This document shows positions 53,184 through 62,735 of a DNA stretch of 64,000 nucleotides, one piece after another. A program made the position numbers and the translations under genes. The notes under the pieces were generated by a model. It did no database searches. It was not told where the DNA came from and saw only the letters and a list, made by a program, of their open reading frames with translations. This stretch comes from Salegentibacter sp. R32 (GTDB taxonomy: Bacteria > Bacteroidota > Bacteroidia > Flavobacteriales > Flavobacteriaceae): assembly GCF_008692195.1 (NCBI RefSeq), contig NZ_RXOM01000014.1, positions 1 to 64,000 of the forward strand, in the 5' to 3' direction. How positions within the stretch are numbered: the stretch's first letter is position 1; each line of letters begins with the position of its first letter.

Positions 53184-55889
53184 ATGAAAAAATTACTTGT
53201 ACTTAACTTATTATTATTAATAGGAAGCACCGCTTTCGCACAAAACTCTTTTTCGGGATTACCGGAAATGAGCAATACCCAAAAACCTTGGACCAGATGG
53301 TGGTGGATGGGAAATGCGGTCGATAAAGAAAACCTGCGTGAAAATTTAATTCAACTAAGTGAAGCCGGTATTGGCGGGGTAGAAATTACTCCAATCTATG
53401 GGGTGAAAGGAGAAGAAGAAAACTTCATCGATTACCTATCTCCTAAATATATGGAGATGCTGGATTACACTTTGCAAACGGCAGATAGTTTAGGTATGCA
53501 GGTCGATATGGTTTTAGGAACCGGTTGGCCCTATGGCGGTCCGCAAGTTTCTAAAGAAGATGCAGCAACAAAGCTCATTATCAGGAAATATGAATTAAAG
53601 AAAAATGAGCGCATTAAAGAGGAAATTAAGCCGAATGAAAAAGAGGATTATGCAAAACTAAAATATGTAGTGGCTTACGGTCATCAAGGAACTTATATCG
53701 ATTTAACCGATGAGTTAAATGGAGACGAGCTGAACTGGAAAGCCAAAAAAGAACATTTTACGCTTTATGCAGTATTTGTAGGGAAAACTGGTCAAAAAGT
53801 AAAGCGTGCTGCTCCGGGAGGTAAAGGTTTTACCTTAGATCATTATTCTAAAAAGGCTTTTGAAAATTATGTAAAACCATTTGATGAGGTTTTACCACCG
53901 TTTGAAAATAGAATCCGAGCGATTTTTAATGATAGTTACGAAGTTTACGGCAGTAATTTTACTCCGGAGTTTTTTGAAAAGTTTGAAGAATATCGTGGTT
54001 ACGATCTAAAAAAACATTTGCCGGAACTTTTTAGTCGAATGAATACCGAACTCGCTAATCGCGTAAAAGGGGATTACAGAGAAACATTATCAGATTTATT
54101 GTTGAATGATTTTAATAAACCGTGGACAGATTGGGCCAACGATTATGGTTTTAAAACGAAGCTGCAAGCGCACGGTTCACCAGGAAACTTGATCGATCTG
54201 TACGCTTCTGCCGATATTCCAGAATGTGAAACCTTTGGCTCCATGCCTTTTGATATTCCTGGCTTACGCAGAAAAGCTGAAAATATTAGAAATGGTGATG
54301 CCGATCCTGTGATGTTGAAATTTTCTTCTTCCGCAGGACATATTGCCGGCCGACCTTTAATTTCTTCAGAAAGTTTTACGTGGTTGCGCGACCATTTTAA
54401 AACCGCTTTATCACAAACCAAACCTGAAGCGGAAGAATTGTTACTGAATGGTGTAAACCATATGTTTTTTCACGGGACAACCTATTCACCTAAAAGAGCC
54501 GCATGGCCGGGTTGGAAGTTCTACGCTTCCGTTAATATGAGTCCGAATAACACGATTTGGGAAGACGCTCCGGAAATGTTTTCGTATTTAGCGAATGCGC
54601 AACAAATTTTACAGGCGGGAAAACCCGATAGCGAAACTTTGGTGTATTGGCCCATTTACGATGTGTATAACAGTCAGTTAAAAAATAAATTGTTTTTTCA
54701 GTTTAAAATCCATTCGTTAGAAGAGTGGTTACACGGCACTTCTTTTTATGAAATTAGTACCGATTTAATGAAGAAAGGTTACGGGGTAGATTTTATTTCT
54801 GATGCGTTTATTGCGGAAGCGAAAGTAAAAAACGGAGAACTGCAATTGCCGGGTGGTAACTTTAAAGCTTTGGTCATTCCTGAAGCAAAATATATTCCGT
54901 TAGAAACACTGAAAAAATTGCTTCAGCTTAAAAAAGAAGGAGCTAACATTATTTTTAAAGCCTTGCCTAAAAGTGTTCCCGGTTTTAAAGACTTCCGCAG
55001 TAAAGAAAAGCAACTCGTTCAATTATTAAAGTCAAATCAAATAAAACCGCAACAAAATATCGATGAAGCTTTGCAAGCAGCGAATGTTATGCCCGAAAGT
55101 TTTGTGAATACTGGTTTAAAATATATTCGAAGAGAATTAAACGGAGAGAAACTTTACTTTTTAGTAAATCATACCGCTAAGAAAGTCGATGAGTTTATTC
55201 CTATTCAGCATCAGGCGAATCAAGTCACTTTATTTGATGCGCTAAGAAATACTAAAGGAAAAGCTCAAATTCAGAAAGAAGGAAAAGTGACAAAAGTTTG
55301 GGTTCAGTTAGAACCTGGTGAAAGCATTTTCTTAAAAACAGGCGTTGAAAATGATATCGAAGATTGGTTATATGTGGAAGAAGAAGCAAAAGCTTTTGAA
55401 CTTACCGGAACTTGGAAAGTAGACTTTTTAAGAGGCGGCCCGCAATTACCCGCTTCCGCAGCAATGAAAACTTTAAATTCTTGGACGAGCTTAGGAACCG
55501 ATGCTGAAAATTTCTCGGGAACGGCAAGTTACGAGCTTAAATTTGATTCGCCTAAATCAAACGTGAATCTTTGGAAATTAGATTTAGGAGAAGTTCGCGA
55601 AAGCGCTAAAGTTTGGTTGAACGGAGAATATATGGGGAGTAGCTGGTCGATTCCGCATCATTTAATTTTAAAGAATCTAAAAGAGAAAAATAATACACTT
55701 CGTATAGAAGTGACTAATTTACCGGCCAATAGAATTCGGGCCAAAGAGAATCGTGGAGAACAATGGAAAATTTTCTACGAGATCAATATGGTGAATAAAG
55801 ATTATAAAGAATTTGATGCCACAAAATGGGAGGTAACTCCATCTGGATTAGTGAATCCTGTAAAATTAATTCCGCTTAAAAAGAAATAA
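53184..55889 (+). CDS. GH106 alpha-L-rhamnosidase
   Basis: The 901-residue protein has a signal peptide (MKKLLVLNLLLLIGSTAFA, then Q). The N-terminal catalytic region carries the GH106 opening KPWTRWWWMGNAVDKENLRE, EAGIGGVEITPIYGVKGEEE and MVLGTGWPYGGPQVS. Conserved acidic segments follow (IFNDSYEVYGSNFTPEFFEK, LISSESFTWLRDHFKTALSQ, NHMFFHGTTYSPKRAAWPGW). The C-terminal ~150 residues form a galactose-binding-like beta domain (WKLDLGEVRESAKVWLNGEY, NTLRIEVTNLPANRIRAKEN). It releases L-rhamnose from rhamnogalacturonan oligosaccharides in the periplasm, which would feed the rhamnose genes at 33-42 kb. It is coupled to PL22 upstream (2-base gap) and GH105 downstream (10-base gap). Confidence 0.9.
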   Translation: MKKLLVLNLLLLIGSTAFAQNSFSGLPEMSNTQKPWTRWWWMGNAVDKENLRENLIQLSEAGIGGVEITPIYGVKGEEENFIDYLSPKYMEMLDYTLQTADSLGMQVDMVLGTGWPYGGPQVSKEDAATKLIIRKYELKKNERIKEEIKPNEKEDYAKLKYVVAYGHQGTYIDLTDELNGDELNWKAKKEHFTLYAVFVGKTGQKVKRAAPGGKGFTLDHYSKKAFENYVKPFDEVLPPFENRIRAIFNDSYEVYGSNFTPEFFEKFEEYRGYDLKKHLPELFSRMNTELANRVKGDYRETLSDLLLNDFNKPWTDWANDYGFKTKLQAHGSPGNLIDLYASADIPECETFGSMPFDIPGLRRKAENIRNGDADPVMLKFSSSAGHIAGRPLISSESFTWLRDHFKTALSQTKPEAEELLLNGVNHMFFHGTTYSPKRAAWPGWKFYASVNMSPNNTIWEDAPEMFSYLANAQQILQAGKPDSETLVYWPIYDVYNSQLKNKLFFQFKIHSLEEWLHGTSFYEISTDLMKKGYGVDFISDAFIAEAKVKNGELQLPGGNFKALVIPEAKYIPLETLKKLLQLKKEGANIIFKALPKSVPGFKDFRSKEKQLVQLLKSNQIKPQQNIDEALQAANVMPESFVNTGLKYIRRELNGEKLYFLVNHTAKKVDEFIPIQHQANQVTLFDALRNTKGKAQIQKEGKVTKVWVQLEPGESIFLKTGVENDIEDWLYVEEEAKAFELTGTWKVDFLRGGPQLPASAAMKTLNSWTSLGTDAENFSGTASYELKFDSPKSNVNLWKLDLGEVRESAKVWLNGEYMGSSWSIPHHLILKNLKEKNNTLRIEVTNLPANRIRAKENRGEQWKIFYEINMVNKDYKEFDATKWEVTPSGLVNPVKLIPLKKK

Positions 55890-55899
55890 TTTATATAAA

Positions 55900-57027
55900 A
55901 TGAAGAGATTATATTTTGCTTTTGTATTACTATTTGTTTCAACGATATCGATTGCGCAATCTACCGTTGATAGAAAACAAGTCTTAGAAGAAATGATGTT
56001 GGCCAACCAATATTTTATGGATAAATGGCCAGATACCGGGAAAAAAATTGATGCTAAAAACAAACATTATCCCAGTAATATTTGGACGCGTGCCGTTTAT
56101 TATGAAGGTTTAATGGCTTTGCATGAAATTTATCCCAAAGAAGAATATTATCAATATGCCTTAGATTGGGCAAATTCTCATGACTGGGGTTTTAGGAGTG
56201 GTAATACTACACGGAATGGGGATAATTATTGCGCAGCGCAAACCTATATCGATTTATATAATTTAGAACCAAACGCTGAAAAGTTAAAAAATACCCGGGC
56301 ATGTATGCAGAAATTTTTACACACGCCACAAAACGACGATTGGGATTGGATTGATGCCATACAAATGGGAATGCCGGTATTTGCAAAAATGGGTGTACTA
56401 GATAATGATGAGCGTTATTTTGAGAAAATGTACCAGATGTATATGGCTACGCGAAATGAAATAGGAGATAACGGACTTTACAATGAAGAAGACGGACTTT
56501 GGTGGAGAGATGCCGATTTCGACCCACCTTACAAAGAACCCAATGGGGAAGATGCTTACTGGAGTCGTGGTAACGGTTGGGTAATTGGAGCCTTAGCGAA
56601 AACCTTAGCGATTATCCCGGAAGACGCTCCGCATCGTGAACAATATATCAACGACTTAAAAGAAATGGCAGCTGCTTTAAAGAAAGTACAACGTAAAGAT
56701 GGTTTCTGGAATGTGAGTTTGCACGATAAAAAACATTTTGGCGGAAAAGAATTATCGGGAACCGCTCTATTTGTGTATGGAATGGCTTATGGGGTCAATA
56801 ATAATTTATTAGATCGGGAAGAATATTTACCGGTTATTTTAAAAGGTTGGAATGCGATGGTGAAAGAAGGCTTACACGATAATGGCTTTTTAGGTTATTT
56901 ACAATCTACCGGAAAAGAACCAAAAGACGGTCAACCCCTTTCTTATGATAAAATACCGGATTTTGAAGATTATGGTTTAGGCTGCTTTCTATTAGCGGGC
57001 AGCGAAATGTATAAATTGGAACTTTAG
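55900..57027 (+). CDS. GH105 unsaturated rhamnogalacturonyl hydrolase
   Basis: The 375-residue protein has a signal peptide (LYFAFVLLFVSTISIAQ). It is a GH105/GH88-type six-hairpin barrel: NIWTRAVYYEGLMALHEIYP, WGFRSGNTTRNGDNYCAAQT, WIDAIQMGMPVFAKMGVLDN with the catalytic Asp region, GEDAYWSRGNGWVIGALAKT, and KDGFWNVSLHDKKHFGGKEL. It removes the unsaturated galacturonate left at the non-reducing end by lyases, exposing rhamnose for the GH106 enzyme encoded 10 bases upstream. It is the last gene of the run; a terminator follows. Confidence 0.9.
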   Translation: MKRLYFAFVLLFVSTISIAQSTVDRKQVLEEMMLANQYFMDKWPDTGKKIDAKNKHYPSNIWTRAVYYEGLMALHEIYPKEEYYQYALDWANSHDWGFRSGNTTRNGDNYCAAQTYIDLYNLEPNAEKLKNTRACMQKFLHTPQNDDWDWIDAIQMGMPVFAKMGVLDNDERYFEKMYQMYMATRNEIGDNGLYNEEDGLWWRDADFDPPYKEPNGEDAYWSRGNGWVIGALAKTLAIIPEDAPHREQYINDLKEMAAALKKVQRKDGFWNVSLHDKKHFGGKELSGTALFVYGMAYGVNNNLLDREEYLPVILKGWNAMVKEGLHDNGFLGYLQSTGKEPKDGQPLSYDKIPDFEDYGLGCFLLAGSEMYKLEL

Positions 57028-57060
57028 TTTTCTATTGTTTTGATTTGTATTTGGTGATGA

Positions 57061-57089
57061 ATCCTGCAATTTTTATTGCAGGATTTTTT
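57061..57089 (+). terminator. Intrinsic terminator after the pectin cluster
   Basis: ATCCTGCAAT / ATTGCAGGAT form a 10-bp stem with a 4-base loop followed by six T. It lies 33 bases after the GH105 stop and ends the plus-strand cluster before the convergent tandem genes. Confidence 0.88.
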
Positions 57090-57126
57090 GGTAATGAAAA
57101 GATATTTAAAGAGTTAAAATTAATTC

Positions 57127-58890
57127 TTACTCTTTCACGATTTTTTTAACCTGTTTGTTGCCCTGTTGATTGATGGTTTCTATTAGGTAGAGCCCTGAAG
57201 GAAGTTTTTCGATATTAATGCTGTTTTCACCGGTGTTAAGTTTTCCTTGCTTGACCAGCTGACCGGTAATACTATATATACTGTAATTACTGGGCGATAA
57301 TACAGAAATGTGAACAGAACGGTATGCGGGGTTAGGCCATAGTTTTATACTTTGAGTTTTCCAGGTGTTTGAGTTTAATTCAGCACAAGTCTCTGTTGCG
57401 TATTTGGCGATAAAAAAGTTGGTACCTGAAGGATTAGGGTTCATTACCTGCCCGCCATTACTGTCATAGAGAGTGTGTTCAAACTGCCCGCCGATGAGGA
57501 CATCTCCGTTAGCATCAATGGCAAGGGCCGAACCCCTATCGGGATGGCCATTATTTCCCGGTAAAAAATCAAGACCGGTACAGTCTCCTGTAGTTTTATC
57601 AAAAGTTGCTAAAAGAACTTCTGTGCCTTCTCCTGAATTATTAATGTTGACAGTTTGATTGCCCCACGTAAGTTGTTTCCCAGCTTGATTAGTTAGAAAT
57701 AGGGTGTTATTTTTTAACTTTATGTCTCCATTAGCCCAACCTTGACCAGAACTTGTGTTATAATATGAAAACCAATCTACCTGTGTAGCATCAGGGTTGG
57801 TTTTCATGACATAACTTGGAATAATCTGTTCAGAAATATTCTGTCCCAAAAAGGTATCATAACCAAAACCTAAAAAAACTCCCCCCATATAAATATTGTT
57901 TTGGCTATCAAAATCTAATCCATATATATTGCTCCCTATAGCTTGGTTATAGGTGTTCTGCCGGAGCCATTTAAAATTCCCTTGAGCATCAAAACTGGCA
58001 AAATACAATGATCCGGTAACCTGTTGACCGTTTATCGTTGCCGAGGAACTCGGCTCCCTACTTCCCGTAAAATAATAATGGCCATTATAGGGGTTTCGGT
58101 ACATTTTTAAAGAGGACCACGCATAGCCTGTTAATTGCATATCCAAATAAGTGCTTCCCAGAAAATTACCGTTACTATTATATTTAAAAATATGATAGGT
58201 GTTCCCGGGTCTAGTATTTACATAATTTCCATTATCGTATGATCCGGAAGGGATACTAACCAACCAGTGTAGCTCTCCACTGCTCTTGTCTATGGTCATA
58301 CCAACGGAACCAAATTCAGTAGCGCCACCTCCCAAAGTAGAAGAACTATCCCTATCCATAGGTTGTTCGAACCAAAGCATAGTACCATTTTTATCAAATT
58401 TGGTAATGTAACCCAGGCTACAATCTTGATTAGTGTTATTAGAGAGGATAGTGTCATTCTCTATCCGAAAGGGATAATTCTGCCCATCACAACGGTAAGA
58501 GCTCCCTGCCATATAAAGATTGTTGTTATTGTCGGTCTCAATATAGGGGGCGGGTTCATATCCTCTTCCACCAATGATCTTGGACCACCGGTAACTGCCA
58601 TCACAGGCAAAACTTGCGAGGGCATAATCGTTCTGTACATCATTGCCCCCGCCGTAATAATTTTTTTGGTGGCCGTCTATCTGTGGGTTAAGGTAACCGA
58701 TGGGGGAGACCACATAGACATTACGATCGCTATCGGTGGCGATATCGTACACTTCTTCGGGATCGATGGTATTATCAGTAGTGGAACTTGCCCCGCCTTG
58801 TTTGATCCATTGCCATTGTTTTTGTTGGGCAGTTATAGAACTGTTCCATAACAGCAATATCAACAAGAAAATTATATAAATTGGTTTCAT
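57127..58890 (-). CDS. T9SS-secreted tandem paralog 1 (beta-propeller-like)
   Basis: The 587-residue protein has a signal peptide (MKPIYIIFLLILLLWNSSIT, AQ). The body is made of propeller-like units (EEVYDIATDSDRNVYVVSPI, GYITKFDKNGTMLWFEQPMD, IYGLDFDSQNNIYMGGVFLG, SALAIDANGDVLIGGQFEHT). The C-terminal type A sorting domain spans ~70 residues (SIKLWPNPAYRSVHISVLSP ... PSGLYLIETINQQGNKQVKK), which sends it through the type IX system to the cell surface. It is nearly identical to paralogs 2-4 over the first ~330 residues but differs at ~360-420 (LFLTNQAGKQLTWGNQTVN). Its start lies 8 bases after the stop of paralog 2, so it is co-transcribed. The ligand or role is unknown. Confidence 0.85.
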   Translation of the reverse strand: MKPIYIIFLLILLLWNSSITAQQKQWQWIKQGGASSTTDNTIDPEEVYDIATDSDRNVYVVSPIGYLNPQIDGHQKNYYGGGNDVQNDYALASFACDGSYRWSKIIGGRGYEPAPYIETDNNNNLYMAGSSYRCDGQNYPFRIENDTILSNNTNQDCSLGYITKFDKNGTMLWFEQPMDRDSSSTLGGGATEFGSVGMTIDKSSGELHWLVSIPSGSYDNGNYVNTRPGNTYHIFKYNSNGNFLGSTYLDMQLTGYAWSSLKMYRNPYNGHYYFTGSREPSSSATINGQQVTGSLYFASFDAQGNFKWLRQNTYNQAIGSNIYGLDFDSQNNIYMGGVFLGFGYDTFLGQNISEQIIPSYVMKTNPDATQVDWFSYYNTSSGQGWANGDIKLKNNTLFLTNQAGKQLTWGNQTVNINNSGEGTEVLLATFDKTTGDCTGLDFLPGNNGHPDRGSALAIDANGDVLIGGQFEHTLYDSNGGQVMNPNPSGTNFFIAKYATETCAELNSNTWKTQSIKLWPNPAYRSVHISVLSPSNYSIYSITGQLVKQGKLNTGENSINIEKLPSGLYLIETINQQGNKQVKKIVKE

Positions 58891-58898
58891 AGGGTTAC

Positions 58899-60656
58899 TT
58901 ATTCTTTCACGATTTTTTTAACCTGTTTGTTGCCCTGTTGATTGATGGTTTCGATGAGGTAGAGCCCTGAAGGGAGCTTTTCGATGTCAATGCTGTTCTC
59001 GCCGGTGTTAAGTTTTCCCTGTTTGACCCGTTGTCCGGTAATAGTGTACATACGGTAACGACTAGGCGCCAACACCGAGATATGAACCGCACGCTTGGCC
59101 GGGTTGGGCCATAGCTTTATGCTTTGTGTTTTCCAAGTGCTTGTCCCCAGCTCGGGGCAGGGCTCGGTGGCGTACTTGGCAATAAAAAAGTTGGTATTGG
59201 AAGGGTTGGGGTTCATCACCTGCCCGCCATTGCTATCATAGAGGATGTGTTCAAACTGCCCGCCGATGAGGACATCCCCGTTTGCATCAATGGCCAGGGC
59301 AGAACCCCTATCGGGATGGCCATTGTTGCCGGCTATAAAATCAAGGCCGGTACAGTCTCCTGTAATTTTATCGAAAGTTGCAAATAGAATTTCCGTGCCT
59401 TCACCGGATTGTCCTATATTTACGGATTGATTCCCCCAATTCACTTGCGTTGCACCCTGATCTGTAAGGTAAAGTGTATTGCCTTTTAATTGAATATCCC
59501 CTCGACTCCAACCAGACCCATAATCATTGTAAGAAAACCAATCTACCTGTGTGGCATCGGGGTTGGTTTTCATGACATAACTTGGAATAATCTGTTCAGT
59601 GATAGTCTGTCCCAAAAAGGTGTCATAACCAAAACCTAAAAAAATCCCCCCCATATAAATATTATTCTGATTATCAAAATCAAGCCCGTATATATTGCTC
59701 CCTATAGCTTGGTTATAGGTGTTCTGCCGAAGCCATTTAAAATTACCCTGCGCATCAAAACTGGTAAAATACAATGATCCGGTAACCTGTTGACCGTTTA
59801 TCGTTGCCGAGGAACTCGGCTCCCTACTTCCCGTAAAATAATAATGGCCATTATAGGGGTTTCGGTACATTTTTAAAGAGGACCATGCATAGCCTGTTAA
59901 TTGCATATCCAAATAAGTGCCTCCCAGAAAATTACCGTTACTATCATATTTAAAAATATGATAGGTGTTCCCGGGTCTAGTATTTACATAATTTCCATTA
60001 TCGTATGATCCGGAAGGGATACTAACCAACCAGTGTAGCTCTCCACTGCTCTTGTCTATGGTCATACCAACGGAACCAAATTCAGTAGCGCCACCTCCCA
60101 AAGTAGAAGAACTATCCCTATCCATAGGTTGTTCGAACCAAAGCATAGTACCATTTTTATCAAATTTGGTAATGTAACCCAGGCTACAATCTTGATTAGT
60201 GTTATTAGAGAGAATAGTGTCATTCTCTATCCGAAATGGATAATTCTGTCCATCACAACGGTAAGAGCTCCCTGCCATATAAAGATTGTTGTTATTGTCG
60301 GTCTCAATATAGGGGGCGGGTTCATATCCTCTTCCACCAATGATCTTGGACCACCGGTAACTGCCATCACAGGCAAAACTTGCGAGGGCATAATCGTTCT
60401 GTACATCATTGCCCCCGCCGTAATAATTTTTTTGGTGGCCGTCTATCTGTGGGTTAAGGTAACCGATGGGGGAGACCACATAGACATTGCGATCGCTATC
60501 GGTGGCGATATCGTACACCTCTTCGGAATCGATGGTATTATCAGTAGTGGAACTTGCCCCGCCTTGTTTGATCCATTGCCATTGTTTTTGTTGGGCAGTT
60601 ATAGAACTGTTCCATAACAGCAATATCAACAAGAAAATTATATAAATTGGTTTCAT
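58899..60656 (-). CDS. T9SS-secreted tandem paralog 2
   Basis: The 585-residue protein is almost identical to paralog 1 over residues 1-~350 at the DNA level as well. It then switches to a different version at ~355-410 (NDYGSGWSRGDIQLKG, LYLTDQGATQVNWGNQSVNI), which it shares with paralogs 3 and 4. It ends in the same T9SS sorting domain (WPNPAKRAVHISVLAPSRYR). The signal peptide is identical to paralog 1. A 132-base gap separates it from paralog 3, which is transcribed before it. Confidence 0.85.
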   Translation of the reverse strand: MKPIYIIFLLILLLWNSSITAQQKQWQWIKQGGASSTTDNTIDSEEVYDIATDSDRNVYVVSPIGYLNPQIDGHQKNYYGGGNDVQNDYALASFACDGSYRWSKIIGGRGYEPAPYIETDNNNNLYMAGSSYRCDGQNYPFRIENDTILSNNTNQDCSLGYITKFDKNGTMLWFEQPMDRDSSSTLGGGATEFGSVGMTIDKSSGELHWLVSIPSGSYDNGNYVNTRPGNTYHIFKYDSNGNFLGGTYLDMQLTGYAWSSLKMYRNPYNGHYYFTGSREPSSSATINGQQVTGSLYFTSFDAQGNFKWLRQNTYNQAIGSNIYGLDFDNQNNIYMGGIFLGFGYDTFLGQTITEQIIPSYVMKTNPDATQVDWFSYNDYGSGWSRGDIQLKGNTLYLTDQGATQVNWGNQSVNIGQSGEGTEILFATFDKITGDCTGLDFIAGNNGHPDRGSALAIDANGDVLIGGQFEHILYDSNGGQVMNPNPSNTNFFIAKYATEPCPELGTSTWKTQSIKLWPNPAKRAVHISVLAPSRYRMYTITGQRVKQGKLNTGENSIDIEKLPSGLYLIETINQQGNKQVKKIVKE

Positions 60657-60683
60657 AAGTTTCGGTTTTAAATAATTGATTAT

Positions 60684-60788
60684 CCGGAATCTTACCCTAT
60701 ATTGAAAAACAAACTATTGTGATGAGACCCTGAAACAACACTTCGACTCCGCTCAGTATGACAAACGGGTGAGGGTCTTTATGCTTAT
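60684..60788. repeat. 105-base intergenic repeat between paralogs 3 and 2
   Basis: Same length as, and nearly identical to, 62631-62735. It contains the flavobacterial CTTCGACTCCGCTCAG element and GTGATGAGACCCTGAA. The gap is 45 bases shorter than that between paralogs 4 and 3, apparently by loss of the segment with the TCATTCCGGACTTGATCCGG palindrome. Confidence 0.75.
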
Positions 60789-62558
60789 TTACTCTTTCAC
60801 GATTTTTTTAACCTGTTTGTTGCCCTGTTGATTGATGGTTTCGATGAGGTAGAGCCCTGAAGGGAGCTTTTCGATGTCAATGCTGTTCTCGCCGGTGTTA
60901 AGTTTTCCCTGTTTGACCCGTTGTCCGGTAATAGTGTACATACGGTAACTACTGGGCGATAAAACTGAGACGTGAATAGAACGTTTTGCCGGGTTGGGCC
61001 ATAGCTTTATGCTTTGTGTTTTCCAAGTGTTTGTCCCCAGCTCGGGGCATGGCTCAGTGGCGTACTTGGCAATAAAAAAGTTGGTATTGGAAGGATTAGG
61101 GTTCATTACCTGTCCGCCATTGCTGTCATAGAGGATGTGTTCAAACTGCCCGCCGATGAGGACATCCCCGTTTGCATCAATGGCCAGGGCAGAACCCCTA
61201 TCGGGATGGCCATTGTTCCCGGCTATAAAATCAAGGCCGGTACAGTCTCCTGTAGTTTTATCGAAGGTTGCAAATAGAATTTCCGTGCCTTCACCGGATT
61301 GTCCTATATTTACGGATTGATTTCCCCAATTCACTTGCGTTGCGCCCTGATCTGTAAGGTAAAGTGTATTGTTTCTCAGTTTGATGTCTCCTTTGGTCCA
61401 ACCAGACCCATAATCATTATAAGAAAACCAATCTACTTGTGTAGCATCAGGATTGGTTTTCATCACAAAACTTGGGGCTATTTGTTCAGTGATAGTCTGC
61501 CCCAAAAAGGTGTCATAACCAAAACCTATAAACGTCCCCCCCATATAAATATTGTTTTGGTTATCAAAATCAAGGCCATATATATTGCTCCCTAAGCCTT
61601 GGAAAGAGGTGGTGTTTTGCCGGAGCCACTGAAAATTACCCTGAGCATCAAAACTTGCAAGATACAATGATCCGGTAACTTGTTGACCACCTATGGAAGC
61701 AGTACTGGGTTGGTTTCCATTGTCAGCCCTCCTTCCGGTAAAATAGTAATTCCCATTGTTGGGGTTTCTATACATTTTTAAATAGTTTATCGCAATTCCT
61801 GTTAATTGCATATCCAAATAAGTGCCTCCCAGAAAATTACCGTTACTATCATATTTAAAAATATGATAGGTGTTCCCGGGTCTAGTATTTACATAATTTC
61901 CATTATCGTATGATCCGGAAGGGATACTAACCAACCAGTGTAGCTCTTCACTGCTCTTGTCTATGGTCATACCAACAGAACCAAATTCAGTAGCACCACC
62001 TCCCAAAGTAGAAGAACTATCCCTATCCATAGGTTGTTCGAACCAAAGCATAGTACCATTTTTATCAAATTTGGTAATGTAACCCAGGCTACAATCTTGA
62101 TTAGTGTTATTAGAGAGGATAGTGTCATTTTCTATCCGAAAGGGATAATTCTGCCCATCACAACGGTAAGAGCTTCCTGCCATATAAAGATTGTTGTTAT
62201 TGTCGGTCTCAATATAGGGGGCCGGTTCATATCCCCCACCACCAATGATCTTGGACCACCGGTAACTGCCATCACAGGCAAAACTTGCGAGGGCATAATC
62301 GTTCTGTACATCATTGCCCCCGCCGTAATAATTTTTTTGGTGGCCGTCTATCTGTGGGTTAAGGTAACCGATGGGGGAGACCACATAGACATTACGATCG
62401 CTATCGGTGGCGATATCGTAAACTTCTTCGGGATCGATGGTATTATCAGTAGTGGAACTTGCCCCGCCTTGTTTGATCCATTGCCATTCTTTTTGTTGGG
62501 CAGTTATAGAACTACTCAATGCTAAAGTCAAGAAGGTAACTATATAAATTGGTTTCAT
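60789..62558 (-). CDS. T9SS-secreted tandem paralog 3
   Basis: The frame is open further upstream to 62618, but the ATG at 62556-62558 gives the signal peptide MKPIYIVTFLTLALSSSITA matching its paralogs, so I use that start (589 residues). Compared with paralogs 1-2 it has a variant block at ~265-300 (GIAINYLKMYRNPNNGNYYF, RRADNGNQPSTASIGGQQVT) and LRQNTTSFQGLGSNIYGLDF. It then shares the NDYGSGW...NIGQSGEGTE block with paralog 2. It ends with the same sorting domain. It belongs to the same minus-strand array. Confidence 0.85.
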   Translation of the reverse strand: MKPIYIVTFLTLALSSSITAQQKEWQWIKQGGASSTTDNTIDPEEVYDIATDSDRNVYVVSPIGYLNPQIDGHQKNYYGGGNDVQNDYALASFACDGSYRWSKIIGGGGYEPAPYIETDNNNNLYMAGSSYRCDGQNYPFRIENDTILSNNTNQDCSLGYITKFDKNGTMLWFEQPMDRDSSSTLGGGATEFGSVGMTIDKSSEELHWLVSIPSGSYDNGNYVNTRPGNTYHIFKYDSNGNFLGGTYLDMQLTGIAINYLKMYRNPNNGNYYFTGRRADNGNQPSTASIGGQQVTGSLYLASFDAQGNFQWLRQNTTSFQGLGSNIYGLDFDNQNNIYMGGTFIGFGYDTFLGQTITEQIAPSFVMKTNPDATQVDWFSYNDYGSGWTKGDIKLRNNTLYLTDQGATQVNWGNQSVNIGQSGEGTEILFATFDKTTGDCTGLDFIAGNNGHPDRGSALAIDANGDVLIGGQFEHILYDSNGGQVMNPNPSNTNFFIAKYATEPCPELGTNTWKTQSIKLWPNPAKRSIHVSVLSPSSYRMYTITGQRVKQGKLNTGENSIDIEKLPSGLYLIETINQQGNKQVKKIVKE

Positions 62559-62630
62559 AGGTTTTGGTTTTAAATAATTGATTATCCATAATTTGTAATA
62601 ATTGGCTGTTTTTGTCATTCCGGACTTGAT

Positions 62631-62735
62631 CCGGAATCTTACCCTATATTGAAAAACAAACTATTGTGATGAGACCCTGAACCAACACTTCGACTCCGCT
62701 CAGTATGACAAAAGGGTGAGGGTCTTTATGCTTAT
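62631..62735. repeat. 105-base intergenic repeat between paralogs 4 and 3
   Basis: Second copy of 60684-60788, preceded here by the complete palindrome TCATTCCGGACTTGATCCGG. The array unit is therefore gene plus spacer. Confidence 0.75.
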